DNA from: Fidelibacterota bacterium
Lineage (GTDB): Bacteria; Fidelibacterota; Marinisomatia; SCGC-AAA003-L08; D37C17
Direction of reading: 5' to 3'
NCBI GenBank assembly: GCA_018671635.1
Contig: JABHHG010000040.1
Span: forward strand, 1-7,784
Length of the DNA stretch: 7,784 bases
The translations under genes and the position numbers were made by a program. The notes under the pieces were generated by a model. It worked only from the letters and a program-made list of their open reading frames with translations, made no database searches and was not told the DNA's origin. This document shows positions 5,229 to 7,784 of this stretch, piece by piece (position 1 is the first letter of the stretch; each line of letters begins with the position of its first letter).

Positions 5229-7637
5229 AAATTTCTTTTAACTATATTATTTTTAATGTCCTTTGGGTTTTCTGAAAGCCCCCTTTCGGATCGATATCAT
5301 ACTTATGATGAGATTCGAACTCAACTCTTTGCATGGGATGATGAATTTGGTAATTCAGTAAATACTAATTACCCCAATGGTGGTATTATGTATGAGCTAA
5401 TAGAAATTGGTAAATCACATGAAGATGAATTACCTTTTTGGGCAGTAAAGCTCTCCTATAACCTCGACCAAGAAATTGATAAACCCAAAATTTTATTTTT
5501 AGGCCAATGTCATGCTGAAGAAATTCTAGGAGTTGAAATTTCTATGGCTCTTATCGATATCCTTTTATATCCCACACCACAAACTGGAACTGAAAATCTC
5601 CCTTACCCTAATGGGTATAGACCAAGTTTTGGTGATTTGAGTTCAGATAACATTATGTCAATACTTGAAACAACTGAAGTATGGGTAGTACCTACACATA
5701 ATCCAGAGGGTTTATCAGTTGTTCATGGTTTTGATGATAATGGTACTTGGGTTCAAGACGAGACATATCGAAAAAACAAGCATGATTTAGATGGTAACAA
5801 TATATTTGATTTTATTGTGGGGCAAGGGAATGATTCTGATGGTGTTGATTTAAATCGAAATTATGATTTTAATTGGATATTTGGGGATGGAATTTATGAG
5901 CCAGATAGTGAAGGATGTAATCCCTCTTATTTTACAGATTATGACTATTATCGTGGTCCATCAGCATTCTCAGAATCTGAACTCCAAGCTATACGTGATT
6001 TAGCGCTGGAAGAAAATTTTTTAGTTTCGATTGCTTATCATAGTTCCCGCTCAGGCTGTTTATCAGAGAAGGTTAAATATTCCTGGGAATGGTCAGGGAC
6101 AAAATATCCACCAGATAAAAATATACTTTCTAATTTGGGTGAAAATATAGCAGGATTAATTGGTCGTGTTGATTCAGGTACATATGAGCCTTCATTCAGT
6201 GGTTCATTTAAAGGTGTTGCTCATAATTGGTTTTATGCAAAAACAGGTTGTTTCCAATATCTAATTGAGGTAGGTGAAGGATACGCAACTGGTGGTACTT
6301 TGCAGCCCAGTGAAACTTCGGATATAAATAGTATTATTTATAATAATCTTCAGGGTGCATTCTATGCAATTAACCGTACTGCTGGACTTAGTTCAGGGAA
6401 TTTAGGCGCAGATAGTTATATGGTTTCTGGCATTGTTTCCAATAATGAAACAGGATTGCCTATTCTTGGTGCAGAAGTAAAGATTCTTGAAATGGATTCC
6501 GGTGTTCTTTCTCCAAGGCTCACTGATCAGTTTGGTAGATATCGAAGACTGCTTATTGATGAATCATATACAGTCCAAGTGAATGCCCTAGGCTTTATAT
6601 CTCAAGAAATTACAATAACACCCTCTTCCTCATCTATAACGGATCGTAATTTTTCTTTAGAGCCAATACTAACAAGTGAGTTAAATATAACGGTAACAGA
6701 TATAGGTAGTTTATCAGAAGAAATTTTTCTCCAATTAACACATGTGAATGGATTAATTGACACGATAGCACTCCAATTAGGAAATCAGAGTATCGAATAT
6801 CCTATTGGTGATTATTTAGTATTCGCATTTGCCGATGGTAAATTTCCTCAATTCTTTCAACTAGATCATGGATTGGAAGGTTCTCTATTAAATTTAGATC
6901 TAAAGTATGAAAATTTAATTTATAATCAAACTTTGGATAATATAGTAGATTGGAATATTGATAATGGAGATTGGGTAAATGGAAATTGGAAAATTAAATC
7001 TCAAGCAGGTTTAAAATATTCATCGAACCTTGATCAAATAATTTCAGTATCACCAAATTTAAGTTTTGAAGATGGTGAGAAGTATGCACTTAAATTAGAA
7101 ATACAATATGAATTAGAGTGGGAACAGGATAGCCTAATTATTGAATTAATAAATGGAGATGGCGTTTTCTCTACTATAGAAATTTCAGATCAGAATTGGG
7201 AAAACCACCTTTTATATATTCCTATACCAAATCAAATTAATAGTTTAACTCAAATTAGCTTTAGAATAATCTCAGATGGGTCAGTTAACTATAGAGGGTT
7301 TTCTTTGAACAATCTATCAATCATAAAATCTTCAAATTCACTTGATTTATCGAATGATATCAGTAAACTACATTCATTTAAGTTAGATGATAATTTCCCT
7401 AATCCGTTTAATCCATCAACATTGATTAATTTTCAGTTGGGGCAGTTAAGTAGTATTTCGTTGAAGATTTATGACTTAAGGGGGCATTTGATTGAGACTC
7501 TTCTTGATGATGGAATTCGAACTGCGGGTTTATATGAATACACTTTTAATGGTTCTCAATTGGCTTCAGGGATTTACTTTTATGAACTTAGGGTTGATGG
7601 AAGTCGTGTAAACAAAAAAATGCTTTTGATTAAGTAA
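5226..7637 (+). CDS. secreted M14 zinc carboxypeptidase with T9SS sorting domain
   Basis: This encodes 803 residues. A signal peptide (MKFLLTILFLMSFGFS) precedes an M14 peptidase domain at about 22-385, which hydrolyses the C-terminal residue of peptides. By comparison with carboxypeptidase A, the zinc ligands are His96 and Glu99 (HAEE) and His272 (AYHSS). The substrate-binding residues are Arg182 (YRKN) and Asn210-Arg211 (GVDLNRNYDFNW). Tyr320 is a possible counterpart of Tyr248, and Glu348 (LIEVGEG) is the general base. All key residues are present, so the enzyme should be active. Side-chain preference cannot be read reliably. Residues 398-478 resemble a CarboxypepD_reg beta-sandwich (SGIVSNNETGLPILGAEVKI). 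Residues 480-700 are beta-rich with no family recognised, and 717-803 are a T9SS sorting domain. The start overlaps the previous stop by one base. It probably acts at the cell surface or outside, on peptides or on the partner proteins of the operon. Confidence 0.93.
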   Translation: MKFLLTILFLMSFGFSESPLSDRYHTYDEIRTQLFAWDDEFGNSVNTNYPNGGIMYELIEIGKSHEDELPFWAVKLSYNLDQEIDKPKILFLGQCHAEEILGVEISMALIDILLYPTPQTGTENLPYPNGYRPSFGDLSSDNIMSILETTEVWVVPTHNPEGLSVVHGFDDNGTWVQDETYRKNKHDLDGNNIFDFIVGQGNDSDGVDLNRNYDFNWIFGDGIYEPDSEGCNPSYFTDYDYYRGPSAFSESELQAIRDLALEENFLVSIAYHSSRSGCLSEKVKYSWEWSGTKYPPDKNILSNLGENIAGLIGRVDSGTYEPSFSGSFKGVAHNWFYAKTGCFQYLIEVGEGYATGGTLQPSETSDINSIIYNNLQGAFYAINRTAGLSSGNLGADSYMVSGIVSNNETGLPILGAEVKILEMDSGVLSPRLTDQFGRYRRLLIDESYTVQVNALGFISQEITITPSSSSITDRNFSLEPILTSELNITVTDIGSLSEEIFLQLTHVNGLIDTIALQLGNQSIEYPIGDYLVFAFADGKFPQFFQLDHGLEGSLLNLDLKYENLIYNQTLDNIVDWNIDNGDWVNGNWKIKSQAGLKYSSNLDQIISVSPNLSFEDGEKYALKLEIQYELEWEQDSLIIELINGDGVFSTIEISDQNWENHLLYIPIPNQINSLTQISFRIISDGSVNYRGFSLNNLSIIKSSNSLDLSNDISKLHSFKLDDNFPNPFNPSTLINFQLGQLSSISLKIYDLRGHLIETLLDDGIRTAGLYEYTFNGSQLASGIYFYELRVDGSRVNKKMLLIK
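7374..7634 (+). other. T9SS type A C-terminal sorting domain of the carboxypeptidase
   Basis: Residues 717-803 carry DNFPNPFNPSTLINFQL, then SISLKIYDLRGHLIETL, a GLYEYTFNG segment, and the end SGIYFYELRV followed by KKMLLIK. It is clearly homologous in layout to the tag on the preceding gene but diverged in sequence, so it is not a recent copy. Both proteins should use the same export machinery. Confidence 0.92.
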
Positions 7638-7640
7638 GGA
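7636..7640 (+). promoter_or_regulatory. Shine-Dalgarno sequence for the last gene
   Basis: AAGGA overlaps the carboxypeptidase stop codon and sits five bases before the ATG at 7646. It favours that ATG over the one at 7640, which begins inside the site. Confidence 0.6.
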
Positions 7641-7645
7641 TGGAA

Positions 7646-7784
7646 ATGAGAAAGTTATTATATTTATTTTTTATTGGTTTAAGTATTGTAAACGCTGAGG
7701 TTAAAACCTTATCCATGCGTCCATTTATTGAAAATGCTGAGGATTATACTTATTCTAGGGGTAGATTTTTAATTATCCTTGGAA
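7646..7784 (+). CDS. 5' end of an exported protein of unknown function (partial)
   Basis: The frame is open from 7646 to the window edge, giving 46 complete codons. It begins with a typical signal peptide (MRKLLYLFFIGLSIVNA, likely cut before EVK). The mature part starts EVKTLSMRPFIENAEDYTYS and continues to GRFLIILG. No family can be named from so little. The short hydrophobic strand RFLIILG could open an alpha/beta enzyme fold, but that is a guess. An ATG at 7640 would add two residues (ME) before the signal peptide, but it overlaps the Shine-Dalgarno site. The gene starts eight bases after the carboxypeptidase stop, so it is probably the next member of the same operon and another envelope or secreted protein. 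Confidence 0.75.
   Translation, partial: MRKLLYLFFIGLSIVNAEVKTLSMRPFIENAEDYTYSRGRFLIILG

Overview
The window reads as chromosomal DNA from a marine, AT-rich bacterium of the FCB supergroup. Candidatus Marinimicrobia (SAR406) or a close relative is the best guess. Three things point there: two type IX secretion (T9SS) C-terminal sorting domains of the 'NYPNPFNPST ... NGIYFY ... KKMLFIK' kind, a long run of cysteine-rich 'DCAGECGG' repeats with an embedded 'GC-DDTACNYN-DAT--DGSC' module, and Asp/Asn-rich secreted proteins with AT-ending codons. The lineage is inferred from these signatures, not from a marker gene.

Every supported gene lies on the + strand and they are packed like one operon. 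In order: (1) the last 48 codons of an unidentified protein with an aromatic-rich end (to 149); (2) a probable lipoprotein with LVIVD-like beta-propeller repeats (150-1184), whose ATG directly follows the upstream stop; (3) a 1338-residue secreted protein (1210-5226) with a signal peptide, about 16 regularly spaced propeller-like repeats, a 291-residue stalk holding 46 cysteines, and a T9SS sorting domain; (4) an M14 zinc carboxypeptidase (5226-7637) with a complete active site, a CarboxypepD_reg-like domain, a beta-rich region and its own T9SS sorting domain, sharing one base with the gene before it; (5) the start of another exported protein (7646 to the window edge). The junctions are 0 bp, +25 bp, -1 bp and +8 bp, and no terminator-like hairpin was seen in them.

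Read together, this is a cell-surface export cassette. A lipoprotein propeller, a very large propeller-plus-stalk protein and a metallocarboxypeptidase would be made together, and the last two would be sent through the T9SS to the cell surface or medium. The carboxypeptidase has a clear chemical role. The functions of the two propeller proteins cannot be assigned from sequence. The strongest novelty candidates are the large propeller plus cysteine-stalk protein, its recently duplicated 36-bp repeat, and its one-base coupling to a T9SS-exported carboxypeptidase.

No RNA genes, CRISPR arrays, insertion sequences, origins or attachment sites were seen. The only non-coding stretches are a few tens of bases or shorter.
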